Source: Gammaproteobacteria bacterium UBA5109 | GTDB lineage: Bacteria > Pseudomonadota > Gammaproteobacteria > Pseudomonadales > Pseudohongiellaceae | DNA length: 64,000 nt | Direction: 5' to 3' | NCBI GenBank assembly: GCA_002414385.1 | Contig: DHZH01000008.1 | Location: 66,780 to 130,779 of the forward strand | Part shown: piece by piece, positions 7,311 to 16,634 of the stretch | Layout of the letters: each line of letters opens with the position of its first letter | Position numbering within the stretch: position 1 is the first letter of the stretch | Translations under genes and position numbers: made by a program | Notes under the pieces: model-generated | Told to the model about the DNA's origin: nothing | Databases searched by the model: none | Seen by the model: the letters and a program-made list of their open reading frames with translations, nothing else

Positions 7311-8204
7311 CTAATCGGATGAGAATACACCACTGGACAAGTAGCGATCGCCACGGTCGCAGATAATCACGACAATCAGGGCATTTTCAAGCTGCCTGGA
7401 CAATTCCAGTGCGGCAAATACGGCTCCGCCGGAAGACACCCCGCAGTGAATGCCTTCTTCACGGGACAGTGCCCGCATGGTCTGCTCGGCATCCTGCTGG
7501 CCAATATCGATGATGCGATCTACCCGTTCGCGTTCAAATATTTTCGGCAGGTAGGCTTCAGGCCAGCGACGTATGCCAGGAATCTTGGCATTTTCTTTTG
7601 GCTGCAATCCTATTATTTCGATTTCCGGATTCTTTTCCTTGAGGAAACGGGACACGCCCATGATAGTTCCGGTTGTCCCCATTGAACTGACAAAATGGGT
7701 CACTTTGCCCTGTGTGTCACGCCAGATTTCCGGTCCGGTGCCTTCGTAATGCGAGGCATAATTATCGGCATTAGCAAACTGATCCAGTACCTTGCCCTTG
7801 CCTTCAGCCTGCATTTTCAGCGCCAGATCACGGGCACCTTCCATGCCGGCTTCTTCAGTGACTTCAATCAGCGTAGCGCCATAGGCAGACATGGAATCTT
7901 TTCGTTCCTGGGTTGAACTGTCCGGCATGATCAGAATCAGTTCATATCCCCTGATGGCTGCAACCAGTGCCAGGGCAATACCGGTATTGCCGCTGGTCGC
8001 TTCGATCAGAGTATCACCCGGGCTGATATCCCCGCGTGCTTCGGCTTTGGCAATCATACTGAATGCCGGCCGGTCCTTTACTGAGCCGGCCGGGTTGTTT
8101 CCTTCCAGTTTCACCAGAATGGTATTCGAGGTATTGCCCGGCAATCGCTGTAAGCGAACCAGCGGCGTATTGCCGATTGTGCTTTCTATAGTCGGAAAAT
8201 CCAT
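7311..8204 (-). CDS. cysM: Cysteine synthase B (O-acetylserine sulfhydrylase B)
   Basis: PLP enzyme making cysteine from O-acetylserine and sulfide, or S-sulfocysteine from thiosulfate. The PLP lysine is K43 in NNPAGSVKDRPA, the substrate loop is EATSGNTG, and the phosphate loop is the glycine-rich SSMGTTGTIMG. The CysM-specific stretch IPGIRRWPEAYLP distinguishes it from CysK. At 297 aa it has the usual length. It sits between recO and rlmD; in Pseudomonas pdxJ lies between recO and cysM but is missing here. Confidence 0.95.
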   Translation of the reverse strand: MDFPTIESTIGNTPLVRLQRLPGNTSNTILVKLEGNNPAGSVKDRPAFSMIAKAEARGDISPGDTLIEATSGNTGIALALVAAIRGYELILIMPDSSTQERKDSMSAYGATLIEVTEEAGMEGARDLALKMQAEGKGKVLDQFANADNYASHYEGTGPEIWRDTQGKVTHFVSSMGTTGTIMGVSRFLKEKNPEIEIIGLQPKENAKIPGIRRWPEAYLPKIFERERVDRIIDIGQQDAEQTMRALSREEGIHCGVSSGGAVFAALELSRQLENALIVVIICDRGDRYLSSGVFSSD

Positions 8205-8281
8205 GAGTAGACTGCCTGAATGAAAGGGAAAGCCGAAAAGGAAAATTTTAACCCGAAGCCGGAACTACTTGAAACCGGAGC

Positions 8282-8989
8282 TCAGCTATTTTTCCTGAAT
8301 AAGCTCCTGCTGGCCAGTGCTTTATCCCCCAGGTGTACGGCAAATGCCGAACGCAGCAGACGCTTGGCAAAGCGCAGCGTACTTGCCTGGGTGAAATCCT
8401 TCTGTGCAATTCTGTAAAGTTCATCGGCCGGATAATATTTATCAGTATTCTCAGCTTTGACTGCCTGAAAACCCTGTTCGGCATTGTAATGGTAATAACC
8501 AGCCTCAGGCTCGCCCAGAGACCTTACATGCAAAACACTGAAATCCAGGCCATAGCCAAGGATTTCCAGTAAATCGATCTCAAACGCGCGTAAAACAGGC
8601 TCCAGCGACTTGTGTTGCGCAAGCTCCTGCAGGGCTTTTTCGTATAGCGCAAATACTTCCTCATCACCCTCCTGCTTATGCAGCAAACGCACCAGTAATT
8701 CATTAAGGTAAAGGGCAGCGAATAAAGCATGTTGCTGCAAGGCAGGCATATTACTCAATGTTTCTACCTGCCCCAAGGTTTTCAGCTCACTTTTTCCGGA
8801 CAGGTTGACCAGCAGGGGAACAAACGGTTGTAACAAGGCGCGGTTTTTTGATTTTCTGTTTCTGACTCCCCGAGCGACGGCACTGATGCGTCCATGATCC
8901 CGGGTTATCAGGTCCAGCAACAGACTGCTGTCACGAAATGGCCTGCTATGCAGCAGATAGGCTGGTTGAGAACGTATCGCTGCAAGCAT
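8282..8989 (-). CDS. recO: DNA repair protein RecO
   Basis: RecF-pathway mediator that helps RecR load RecA on SSB-coated single strands and anneals DNA. The 235-aa protein has the N-terminal OB fold (PAYLLHSRPFRDSSLLLDLITRDHGRISAVARGVR, residues 9-43) and an alpha-helical C-terminal domain. The zinc cysteines of some RecO proteins are absent, as is common in gammaproteobacteria. It starts 2 bp after the era stop, so it is translationally coupled to era. Confidence 0.93.
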   Translation of the reverse strand: MLAAIRSQPAYLLHSRPFRDSSLLLDLITRDHGRISAVARGVRNRKSKNRALLQPFVPLLVNLSGKSELKTLGQVETLSNMPALQQHALFAALYLNELLVRLLHKQEGDEEVFALYEKALQELAQHKSLEPVLRAFEIDLLEILGYGLDFSVLHVRSLGEPEAGYYHYNAEQGFQAVKAENTDKYYPADELYRIAQKDFTQASTLRFAKRLLRSAFAVHLGDKALASRSLFRKNS

Positions 8990-8991
8990 GG

Positions 8992-9903
8992 CTATTCTCC
9001 GTCCACATAACCCAGACTGCGCAAGGCCCGCTCATCATCCGACCAGCCACGTTTTACCTTGATCCATAAATTGAGCATGACCCTGGCGCCGAACAAACTT
9101 TCCATTTCTTTTCTGGCTTCAGTACCGATCAGCTTCAGGCTTTCACCGTTGCGCCCAATCAGTATTTTCTTCTGCCCTTCCCGTTCAACAATGATCAGCG
9201 CGCTGATATGCAGAATCCCTTTTTCTTCTTTAAATTCTTCAATTTCGACACTGACTTCATAGGGCAATTCGTCACCCATTTGCCGGGTGATTTTTTCCCT
9301 CACAAATTCTGCTGCCAGAAAACGCGAGTTTTTATCAGTAAGCTGATCATCTGGAAACAAAAACTCACCACGTGGCAGGTATTTACTCAGCACCTGCTGC
9401 AATTCCTTAATTCCCTGATTCTTCAGAGCAGAAATCGGCACGATTTCCTGGAAATCATATTTTTTTGCCAATGCCTGAATGTAAGGCAGTAGCTTGTTCT
9501 TTTCCTGCATACGATCAGTCTTGTTGATCACCAGAATGGTAGGAACTTTACTCCTGGACAGGTTCTGCAATACCCGGTCGTCTTCATCAGTCCATTTGTT
9601 ATCGATAATAAACATCGCCAGATCAACGTCCTTGATGGTATTGCTGACTGTCCTGTTCATGAAACGGTTGAGAGCCTTGTCCACGCCTTGATGCAGGCCT
9701 GGGGTATCAACAAAAATAAACTGGGCTTCCGCTGTCGTTTTAATACCAAACAGACGGTGACGGGTGGTTTGGGGTTTACGGGAAGTAATACTGATTTTCT
9801 GCCCAAGCAGATGGTTCAACAGGGTTGATTTACCCACATTGGGCTTGCCAACAATGGCAATAAAACCACAAGGTCTGGCTGCTGTCTGTTGTGTATCAGT
9901 CAA
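8992..9903 (-). CDS. era: GTPase Era
   Basis: Essential GTPase that binds the 3' end of 16S rRNA and assists 30S assembly. The 303-aa protein has G1 GKPNVGKST near residues 17-25, the switch threonine in TTRHRLFGI, G3 DTPGLHQ, G4 NKTD and a C-terminal KH domain with the GRNGESLKLIG motif. The reading frame begins with TTG (9901-9903) and no nearby ATG fits the conserved start. The usual rnc-era-recO order is kept. Confidence 0.96.
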   Translation of the reverse strand: MTDTQQTAARPCGFIAIVGKPNVGKSTLLNHLLGQKISITSRKPQTTRHRLFGIKTTAEAQFIFVDTPGLHQGVDKALNRFMNRTVSNTIKDVDLAMFIIDNKWTDEDDRVLQNLSRSKVPTILVINKTDRMQEKNKLLPYIQALAKKYDFQEIVPISALKNQGIKELQQVLSKYLPRGEFLFPDDQLTDKNSRFLAAEFVREKITRQMGDELPYEVSVEIEEFKEEKGILHISALIIVEREGQKKILIGRNGESLKLIGTEARKEMESLFGARVMLNLWIKVKRGWSDDERALRSLGYVDGE

Positions 9904-9954
9904 AATTTAATTGTCACGCTTATGCTGCCTAAAGGGTTAAGCGACTCTATGCAC

Positions 9955-10623
9955 TCAGAGGCCAAGCTTTTCAAGAATCGCTGATGCAACCTGCTGCTCC
10001 GCTTCGCGACGGCTGTTGCCCATGCCGGATACTGCCCTGTCCAGCAAACTGATTTTACAGCTTACCGTGAACTTCTGCTCATGATCTTTACCGGACAGCT
10101 CTGCCAGTTCGTATTCAGGCAGCTCCATCCCCTGTGCCTGCAAATATTCCTGCAAGCGGGTTTTGGCGTCTTTTCCTGCCAGCTCGGTACCAGTATTGAG
10201 CTTTTCCAGACGGGAGTTGAACCAGCCAAGGACTTCCTGACGACAACTGGCCAGATCCGCATCCAGGTAAATGGCACTGACCAGGGCTTCAAGAGCGTCG
10301 GCAAGAATTGAATCGCGGTCGTTGCCTCCACTTTGTTTTTCACCTTCTCCGAGAATCAGCGCCTGCCCCAGTTTCAACTCACGGGCAATTTCAGCCAGGG
10401 TGGCTTTTTTTACCAGTTCTGCACGCAATCGACTGATTTCTCCTTCGCTGGCTTCGGGAAATCGCTGATAAAGGGTTTCGGCAATAATAAAACCGAGAAT
10501 GGAATCCCCCAATAGTTCCAGGCGCTCGTTATTGTCCTTACCGCTGCTGCGATGACTGAGCGCAAGTTTTAACAGGGAATTATCAGAAAAGCGATAAGAG
10601 ATGTCAGGCTGGACTGGGCTCAC
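9955..10623 (-). CDS. rnc: Ribonuclease III
   Basis: Double-strand-specific endoribonuclease for rRNA processing and mRNA turnover. The signature NERLELLGDSILGF near residues 32-45 holds catalytic acidic residues, with the second acidic pair in ADALEALVSAIYLD. A C-terminal double-stranded-RNA-binding domain runs from about residue 150 (KTRLQEYLQAQGMELPEY) to the end. Length is 222 aa. Translation starts at GTG, supported by an AAGGAG site five bases upstream. Confidence 0.96.
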   Translation of the reverse strand: MSPVQPDISYRFSDNSLLKLALSHRSSGKDNNERLELLGDSILGFIIAETLYQRFPEASEGEISRLRAELVKKATLAEIARELKLGQALILGEGEKQSGGNDRDSILADALEALVSAIYLDADLASCRQEVLGWFNSRLEKLNTGTELAGKDAKTRLQEYLQAQGMELPEYELAELSGKDHEQKFTVSCKISLLDRAVSGMGNSRREAEQQVASAILEKLGL

Positions 10624-10643
10624 CAGTACTCCTTCAAGGTGTA

Positions 10644-11039
10644 CTAATTACGTTCAAATCGGTTTTCAAAAATAACCACTACTTCAATGTTATAAAATAA
10701 AGGCACGCGGGATTCATAATTGATATCGATGTAATCCTGACCATCAGCCCTGACAGCCTGTACACTACTCATATCAAATCGATTGATGTTGTTGGTTTGC
10801 AGTGATCTTTGCAACAAACTGCGAATTTCTGCGACTGACATTTCTGCAAGGTCATTATTATTTGCCATTCCTTCCATGGCATTGACGATAACACCGTTAT
10901 CCAGATATGAAGGAGCAACTTTCAATCCCGACAGTAATACCATGCCGATGACCACCAGCAGCATGACCGTACCGAAAAAACTCGCTCCTTTTTGTTTAGC
11001 AATCGAGAAAGAAGCCAGGCTGCCTTTTTGTATGCTCAT
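10644..11039 (-). CDS. DUF4845 small membrane protein between lepB and rnc
   Basis: A 131-aa protein with one hydrophobic helix near residues 22-42 (FFGTVMLLVVIGMVLLSGLKV) followed by a periplasmic-type domain rich in Asn and Asp. It matches the DUF4845 family found at exactly this place, between lepB and rnc, in Pseudomonas and relatives. Function is unknown. The start at 11039 is chosen for its GAGGTG ribosome site; an in-frame TTG lies 15 bp upstream. The pseudopilin-like N-terminal helix and the position beside signal peptidase suggest an envelope role, which is inference only. Confidence 0.8.
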   Translation of the reverse strand: MSIQKGSLASFSIAKQKGASFFGTVMLLVVIGMVLLSGLKVAPSYLDNGVIVNAMEGMANNNDLAEMSVAEIRSLLQRSLQTNNINRFDMSSVQAVRADGQDYIDINYESRVPLFYNIEVVVIFENRFERN

Positions 11040-11058
11040 GTCACACCTCAACAATTCC

Positions 11059-11964
11059 CTAGGGATTAATTAATCGATTCTCACTGAAAGTCGGCAAACT
11101 CAGTCCCGGCTCTTTGTGCATCCATACTGCAACTGCCTTGCCCACAATGTTTGATTCCGGCACGACTCCCCAGCGACGACTATCATCACTGTTGTCGCGG
11201 TTATCACCCATCATGAAGTAATGCCCTTCAGGAATCACCCGACCGCCGGGCTGCATCCAGAAGTCATCACGAAAATAAGAACTTACCGGTGAAGTATAAA
11301 TATCATGTGACACTTCACCAAGCTCTTCGATGTAATGATTAACAGAGCGTCTGCCGTCGTGTTCGGTGGCAACGAATTCCTGCGTCTGTTCCACACCATT
11401 TATGTAAAGTGTTTTATCTTCATAACGCACATGGTCGCCGGGCAGTCCGATCACGCGTTTTACATAATAGACCGGATCGTGCGGCGGAATAAAAACCATC
11501 ACATCGCCGCGTTGCGGCTCTCCAACAGGAATCACTTCCGTGCCCACTACCGGCAGGCGCACACCGTATGAGTGCTTGTTAACAAGAATATAATCGCCAA
11601 CATTCAGGCTCGGAATCATTGAACCTGTTGGAATCTGAAAAGGCTCAAACAGAAAGGAGCGAAAAAACAATACGGCAAACAGAATCGGAAAAAATGACTT
11701 GCTGTATTCGACCAGAGCTGACTCTTTTTCAATCGCAAAAGCATCGGAGAACTGTTTTTGCAGTTTCTGGCTGATTTTTGGAGCCTCGCCCTTTAGCGCC
11801 TGTTTGCGGTAATCCCGAATGGCTTTGGCTTCAATATTGTTGCTTTTCAGGAAATTATGAAATTCCTGTTTTCTTTGCCTGGCAAAGACCAATGCATCGA
11901 CAAGCCAGATCAGGCCGCTGATCAGTACCAGAACCAGCAACCAGAAGGAAAAATCTATATTCAT
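11059..11964 (-). CDS. lepB: Signal peptidase I
   Basis: Inner-membrane serine-lysine protease removing signal peptides from exported proteins. The 301-aa protein has an N-terminal transmembrane helix, a cytoplasmic basic loop, then a second helix followed by the catalytic serine box FQIPTGSMIPSL and the lysine box YYVKRVIGLPGDH. The conserved GDNRDNSDDSRRWG box follows near residue 255. The start codon overlaps the lepA stop. Clients in this window would include the two FecR-domain giants, MucD and the NHL protein. Confidence 0.95.
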   Translation of the reverse strand: MNIDFSFWLLVLVLISGLIWLVDALVFARQRKQEFHNFLKSNNIEAKAIRDYRKQALKGEAPKISQKLQKQFSDAFAIEKESALVEYSKSFFPILFAVLFFRSFLFEPFQIPTGSMIPSLNVGDYILVNKHSYGVRLPVVGTEVIPVGEPQRGDVMVFIPPHDPVYYVKRVIGLPGDHVRYEDKTLYINGVEQTQEFVATEHDGRRSVNHYIEELGEVSHDIYTSPVSSYFRDDFWMQPGGRVIPEGHYFMMGDNRDNSDDSRRWGVVPESNIVGKAVAVWMHKEPGLSLPTFSENRLINP

Positions 11965-13763
11965 CAGGTGTCCACCTTAAGTACAGCCAGGAAGGCTTCC
12001 TGGGGCACTTCCACACTACCAACTTTCTTCATGCGTTTTTTTCCCGCTTTTTGTTTTTCCAGCAGTTTTTTCTTGCGCGTTATATCACCCCCGTAACATT
12101 TCGCGGTGACGTTTTTGCGCAGGGCCTTGACCGTTGTTCGTGCAACAATCTGCCCCCCGATCGCCGCCTGAATGGCAACATCGTATAACTGCCTTGGAAT
12201 TAATTCCTTCATTTTCTCCGTCAGGACCCGGCCTTTGGTTTGTGCCTGATCCCTGTGCACAATCAAGGCCAGAGCATCAACTGTATCACCATTGATCAAA
12301 ACATCCAGTCTGACCAGTTTGGCAGCCTGGAAACGGACAAAGTGATAATCCAGTGAGGCATAGCCCCGGCTGACTGATTTTAGCCGATCAAAGAAATCCA
12401 GCACCACTTCATTCATGGGTAACTCATAGCGAATCGATACCTGACTGCCCAGAAACTGCATATCCTTTTGTTCACCACGTTTGACCTCACACAGGGACAG
12501 CACATTACCGACATAATCCTGCGGCACCAGAATACTGGCTTCAACAATAGGCTCTCGCATTTCCTCTATGTCAGCCATTGGCGGCAAACGCGAAGGACTG
12601 TCAACTTTAATGGTCTCACCCTGTTTCGTCAGTACTTCATATACCACGGTCGGGGCGGAGGTGATGAGATCAAGATCATATTCCCGCTCAAGTCGCTCCT
12701 GCACAATTTCCATGTGCAGCATGCCCAGAAAGCCGCAACGAAAACCGACACCCAGGGCATCCGAGTTTTCCGGTTCATATTGCAGGGCTGCATCATTCAG
12801 GGTCAGTTTCTCCAGGGCATCGCGAAAACTGTCAAAATCATCGGCTGATACCGGAAACATGCCAGCATAGACCTGCGCCTGAATTCGCTTGAACCCGGGC
12901 AAGGCAGCAACCCCCGCGGTACTGGCATGAGTGATGGTGTCACCAACTGGTGCGCCGAGAATTTCCTTGATGCCGGCTTCAATAAAACCCACTTCACCAG
13001 CTCTCAATACATCCAGGGTTTTTCTTTTTGGTGAAAAAATGCCGACATTATCGACGACATGGATTTTGCCGGTGGATTTGGCAATTATCTTGTCGCCTTT
13101 GCGAACCGCCCCCTGCCTGACCCTTACCAGTGACACTACACCCAGATAATTATCAAACCAGGAATCCACAATCAGGGCCTGCAGATCTTTTTGGTGTTCA
13201 CCCTGTGGTGGCGGCACCAGTTGAATCAGTTGTTCCAGGATGTCCTGGATACCTTCACCCGTTTTGGCACTGCATAAGACTGTGTCAGTCGTATCCAGAC
13301 CAATAATATCTTCAATTTCCTTTTTTACACGCTCAGGTTCGGCCTGTGGCAGATCCATTTTGTTCAGTACCGGAATGACTTCCAGTCCCTGGTCTATGGC
13401 CGTGTAACAATTGGCGACAGACTGCGCTTCAACACCCTGCGCTGCATCCACAACCAGCAGCGCACCTTCACAGGCTGCCAGTGAACGTGACACCTCGTAA
13501 CTGAAATCGACATGTCCGGGGGTATCAATAAAATTAAGCTGGTAGCTACGCCCGTCCCTGGCCTCATACTTGAGCGTGACGCTTTGTGCCTTGATGGTAA
13601 TGCCGCGTTCCCGTTCAATGTCCATTGAATCAAGTACCTGTTCCTGCATTTCCCGCTCTGTCAGTCCACCACAGACCTGGATGAAGCGATCAGCAATAGT
13701 GGACTTGCCATGGTCGATGTGGGCAATAATCGAAAAATTGCGAATATGGGAAAGGTCGCTCAC
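11964..13763 (-). CDS. lepA: Elongation factor 4 (LepA)
   Basis: Ribosome-bound GTPase affecting translation initiation and ribosome biogenesis. The 599-aa length is standard. G1 is AHIDHGKST near residues 14-22, G3 DTPGHVDF, G4 NKMDLP. The LepA-specific C-terminal domain is present, including the KCYGGDITRKKKLLEKQK stretch near the end. Start is GTG. It is directly coupled to lepB in the conserved lepA-lepB-rnc-era order. Confidence 0.97.
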   Translation of the reverse strand: MSDLSHIRNFSIIAHIDHGKSTIADRFIQVCGGLTEREMQEQVLDSMDIERERGITIKAQSVTLKYEARDGRSYQLNFIDTPGHVDFSYEVSRSLAACEGALLVVDAAQGVEAQSVANCYTAIDQGLEVIPVLNKMDLPQAEPERVKKEIEDIIGLDTTDTVLCSAKTGEGIQDILEQLIQLVPPPQGEHQKDLQALIVDSWFDNYLGVVSLVRVRQGAVRKGDKIIAKSTGKIHVVDNVGIFSPKRKTLDVLRAGEVGFIEAGIKEILGAPVGDTITHASTAGVAALPGFKRIQAQVYAGMFPVSADDFDSFRDALEKLTLNDAALQYEPENSDALGVGFRCGFLGMLHMEIVQERLEREYDLDLITSAPTVVYEVLTKQGETIKVDSPSRLPPMADIEEMREPIVEASILVPQDYVGNVLSLCEVKRGEQKDMQFLGSQVSIRYELPMNEVVLDFFDRLKSVSRGYASLDYHFVRFQAAKLVRLDVLINGDTVDALALIVHRDQAQTKGRVLTEKMKELIPRQLYDVAIQAAIGGQIVARTTVKALRKNVTAKCYGGDITRKKKLLEKQKAGKKRMKKVGSVEVPQEAFLAVLKVDT

Positions 13764-13884
13764 GCAGGTATTTTCACTCTCTTGGAAAAAGGCGCAAGTC
13801 TACAGGAAGTCGCTATCAACATGAAGGATATATCCCCGCCCCAGCTGCAATATGGCAGGCAAAAAGCGGGGATTCAGGAAGGGC

Positions 13885-15306
13885 TTAATTTTCCAGCCGC
13901 ATGGTGAAATAAGACTGTTCTCCGCCGCGCTCTACCAGCAGTGGTATCGGCGTTTCAGTCGGAAGCTGGCCACTGATTTCGACAAATTCCTGCAGTGAAC
14001 GCAAAGGTCGGTTATTCATGCTGAGCAGGATATCACCAGCCTGCAGCCCTGCCTGCTCGGCAATCGAACCATCAACAGAATCAACCTGCAGACCATATTC
14101 CAGTCCGAGCTCATCAAGCTCACCTTCATCGATTTGCGACAGGGACATGCCCATAGAACTTTCCAGCGACTCCAGAGAACCCAGCTGAATCTGCTGCTGT
14201 GTGGACGTGGAATCCAGGTCACCAACAATCATGCGAATGGTCTGCAATTCACCATTTCTGACCACTCCAATTTCGACTTCCGTACCAGGCAATGTCAGCC
14301 CGACATGATAGGGTAAGTCGGCACTGTTACGGATTATGTCTCCGTCGTAAGTAACAATAATATCTTCAGACTGAAAGCCTGCCTCCTCCGCCGGCCCGCC
14401 GGGCAGGACAGAATTCACAAACGCGCCACGTGGGGTAGCCAGATTGTATTCATCAGCCTGCTCCTGAGTGAGATTGGCTATCGAGACTCCCATCCAGCCA
14501 CGGGCTACCGTGCCGTTCATCATGATCTGGTCGATCACATTGGCCGCCACATCTACCGGAATGGCAAAGGACAAACCAATTGAACCTCCGGAGTTGGAAT
14601 AGATCTGTGAATTTACACCGATCACCTCACCGTCAAGATTGAACAGCGGACCCCCGGAGTGACCCGGATTAATGGCTACATCAGTCTGCAGGAAGGAAAC
14701 ATAATTTCCCTGCCCGTTGAATTGCGGCAGACTCCTGCCAACGAAACTGACAATCCCTGCAGCCACAGAATGACTCAGGTTAAACGGCGAACCGATCGCC
14801 AGTACCCACTGCCCGACTTTCACTTCACTGGCATCTCCAAAGGCAACAGTCGGCAAGCCCTCTCCTGAAATTTTCAGCAGTGCCAGATCAGAGCGCGCAT
14901 CAGAGCCGATTATTTCAGCATTGAACTGTCGTTGGTCATTTAGCGTGACGGTAATTTCATCGGCACCATCAATGACATGATGGTTGGTGACAATGTATCC
15001 GTCCTCGGAAATAATAAAACCTGAACCCAGAGAGGCTCCCGGTCTTTCCCGCATGTCGAAACCTTCCGGTAGACGGTCACCAAAAAGCCGTAAAAATTCT
15101 TCGAAATCCTCCATATCCTCAAGGTCTTCAAAACGCTGACTACCCTGAACCACATTGCGCGTACTGATGTTCACAATAGCGGGAGCGGAATTCTCAACCA
15201 GTTCAGTAAAATCGGGCAAGGCCTGGGCAAATACTGATGCTGAAAATACCAGCAACAGCAGACCAGATAGTGGTGACAAGATTCTTCTGTAATTTGTACT
15301 GAACAT
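13885..15306 (-). CDS. mucD: Periplasmic Do-type serine protease MucD (DegP/DegQ family)
   Basis: Trypsin-like protease/chaperone acting on misfolded envelope proteins; in Pseudomonas MucD limits AlgU activation. The start at 15306 has an AGGAAG site and gives a signal peptide ending near SVFAQA. The catalytic triad is visible: His in VTNHHVID, Asp in ARSDLALLK, and Ser in NPGHSGGPLF (most homologues have NPGNSGGPL). Two PDZ domains follow, near residues 265-355 and 375-470. About 473 aa. Its place after rpoE-rseA-rseC is the mucD position of the Pseudomonas algU operon. Confidence 0.93.
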   Translation of the reverse strand: MFSTNYRRILSPLSGLLLLVFSASVFAQALPDFTELVENSAPAIVNISTRNVVQGSQRFEDLEDMEDFEEFLRLFGDRLPEGFDMRERPGASLGSGFIISEDGYIVTNHHVIDGADEITVTLNDQRQFNAEIIGSDARSDLALLKISGEGLPTVAFGDASEVKVGQWVLAIGSPFNLSHSVAAGIVSFVGRSLPQFNGQGNYVSFLQTDVAINPGHSGGPLFNLDGEVIGVNSQIYSNSGGSIGLSFAIPVDVAANVIDQIMMNGTVARGWMGVSIANLTQEQADEYNLATPRGAFVNSVLPGGPAEEAGFQSEDIIVTYDGDIIRNSADLPYHVGLTLPGTEVEIGVVRNGELQTIRMIVGDLDSTSTQQQIQLGSLESLESSMGMSLSQIDEGELDELGLEYGLQVDSVDGSIAEQAGLQAGDILLSMNNRPLRSLQEFVEISGQLPTETPIPLLVERGGEQSYFTMRLEN

Positions 15307-15322
15307 AAATTTATCTTCCTGG

Positions 15323-15787
15323 TTAAAACTTTTCTGGGGCGGACGTGAATTCAAGGCTCAATGTATCCTGTAAGTCCTGCCTTTTAATATATTTGTGCAA
15401 TCCCCACAAACTCAAGGCGAAAACACTGAATGTCGCCAGAATTGTCAGGCTTTCCGACAAAAGCAAAACCCCTGCGCCGACTACAGCTAACAATACAGAC
15501 AGCAAGGGCAAAAGATAAAGCAGCAGGGAATATTTCACCAGATCATTGCCCCTTATCAGTAGTTCTGCGCTGCGCTCTCCTGTCAAAGCAGCTTTTCCCT
15601 GCTGCGACCCTGTTGCTGGCAGGCAGGACGCGGAGAGTTCAAACTGACGCGGCTTACGGGCTGCCATCAGAAAATATTGTCCACAGGAGACTTTTAAATT
15701 ACAGGATCGGCAGGTGCCTGATCCGGACGCTTCTATGGCGATCTGTCCGGGCCTGCCGGGTCTGATTTTAACTGGCTCTCGCAGCAT
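15323..15787 (-). CDS. rseC: RseC/MucC-family membrane protein
   Basis: Inner-membrane protein of the sigma-E operon; E. coli RseC modestly affects sigma-E activity and takes part in SoxR reduction. From the ATG at 15787 the protein is about 154 aa. An N-terminal domain with the cysteine pattern GTCRSCNLKVSCGQYF (residues about 24-39) is followed by two transmembrane helices (LLLYLLPLLSVLLAVVGAG and TILATFSVFALSLWGL). The frame stays open upstream of 15787, but that part is the opposite frame of rseA and not plausible protein. It directly follows rseA by 112 bp; no rseB/mucB lies between them. Confidence 0.82.
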   Translation of the reverse strand: MLREPVKIRPGRPGQIAIEASGSGTCRSCNLKVSCGQYFLMAARKPRQFELSASCLPATGSQQGKAALTGERSAELLIRGNDLVKYSLLLYLLPLLSVLLAVVGAGVLLLSESLTILATFSVFALSLWGLHKYIKRQDLQDTLSLEFTSAPEKF

Positions 15788-15899
15788 CTGGGTGATCCGA
15801 TTCAGAGCTATTGATGCCGATAGTAAAACAGAACGCCGGCTAATCTTCCATAGCGCTGTGGAAGTAGACAATGCGAGGGGTTGAGTGCTATTGCCCGTA

Positions 15900-16604
15900 C
15901 TATTGCCCGGCTTCGGCTTCGCGGGTAACGCTGAAATTAACGGGCAGTTCGACGGATTCCTGCTCTTCACCGATGAATTCCTGATAAACCGCACGGCGCA
16001 GGCGATCCCTGGCAGCCTCATTGAGATCCTGAACATCTGCCAGTTCGGGATTAAGCTGCGGTACACGATTAAACTCGGTCGGGGAATAATTGTCGTTAAA
16101 CTCCATCACGCTGGCTGAAGACTGTTCTGCCAGTTCAGGGGCCCCTGACTGGCTGGAGTTACTGTTATTCAGCACTTGCGTGCCAATCATCACGGTGAAG
16201 GCTACTGAGGCGGCTATTGCCCCCTGCCCCAGCCGGAAAAACAGGTTTGACGAATTCTGTTTTGATGCTGCCTGTGAAGAGCCGGAAGCGGTGGATTTCC
16301 TGGGTCCGGAGAAGCCTTTGACCCCCTCTTTGGCAAGCTGGCCATGAATACCGTCAAGCAGCTTGTTTTCATTAAGAGAAACCGTGGGGGCTGACATCCG
16401 GAACTGGCTGTCACCCCTGAAATGAGCGCTAAGCATATGATAACGCTCCCATTTTTCTTTCATTGCAGGGTCTGAGGCGCACTCCTTTAACACCCGACGA
16501 AGCTCGAATTCTGTCGCTTCTCCATCCATTAAAGCGGATAAAGACTCGTTCAGTTTGCTTTTGCCTGACGTTGAATGCCTGCCTGTTGCTTTTTTACTGC
16601 TCAT
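15900..16604 (-). CDS. rseA: Anti-sigma-E factor RseA (MucA)
   Basis: Single-pass inner-membrane anti-sigma factor holding RpoE inactive until regulated proteolysis. The 234-aa protein has an N-terminal cytoplasmic domain with the RseA/MucA pattern ESLSALMDGEATEFELRRVL (residues about 20-39) and WERYHMLSAHFRGD. A low-complexity Ser/Gln linker precedes one transmembrane helix near residues 126-146, and a periplasmic tail rich in Asp/Glu follows. It is longer than Pseudomonas MucA (194 aa). The usual partner RseB, which shields the periplasmic site, is not encoded downstream. Confidence 0.88.
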   Translation of the reverse strand: MSSKKATGRHSTSGKSKLNESLSALMDGEATEFELRRVLKECASDPAMKEKWERYHMLSAHFRGDSQFRMSAPTVSLNENKLLDGIHGQLAKEGVKGFSGPRKSTASGSSQAASKQNSSNLFFRLGQGAIAASVAFTVMIGTQVLNNSNSSQSGAPELAEQSSASVMEFNDNYSPTEFNRVPQLNPELADVQDLNEAARDRLRRAVYQEFIGEEQESVELPVNFSVTREAEAGQ

Positions 16605-16634
16605 TCACACCCCTAAAATTTTACGGCTAACTCT

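Noticed and set aside
15788..16066. N-terminal extension of the RseC frame up to 16066
   Set aside because: It is out of frame with and inside rseA, lacks family similarity, and RseC homologues start at the residue equivalent to 15787.
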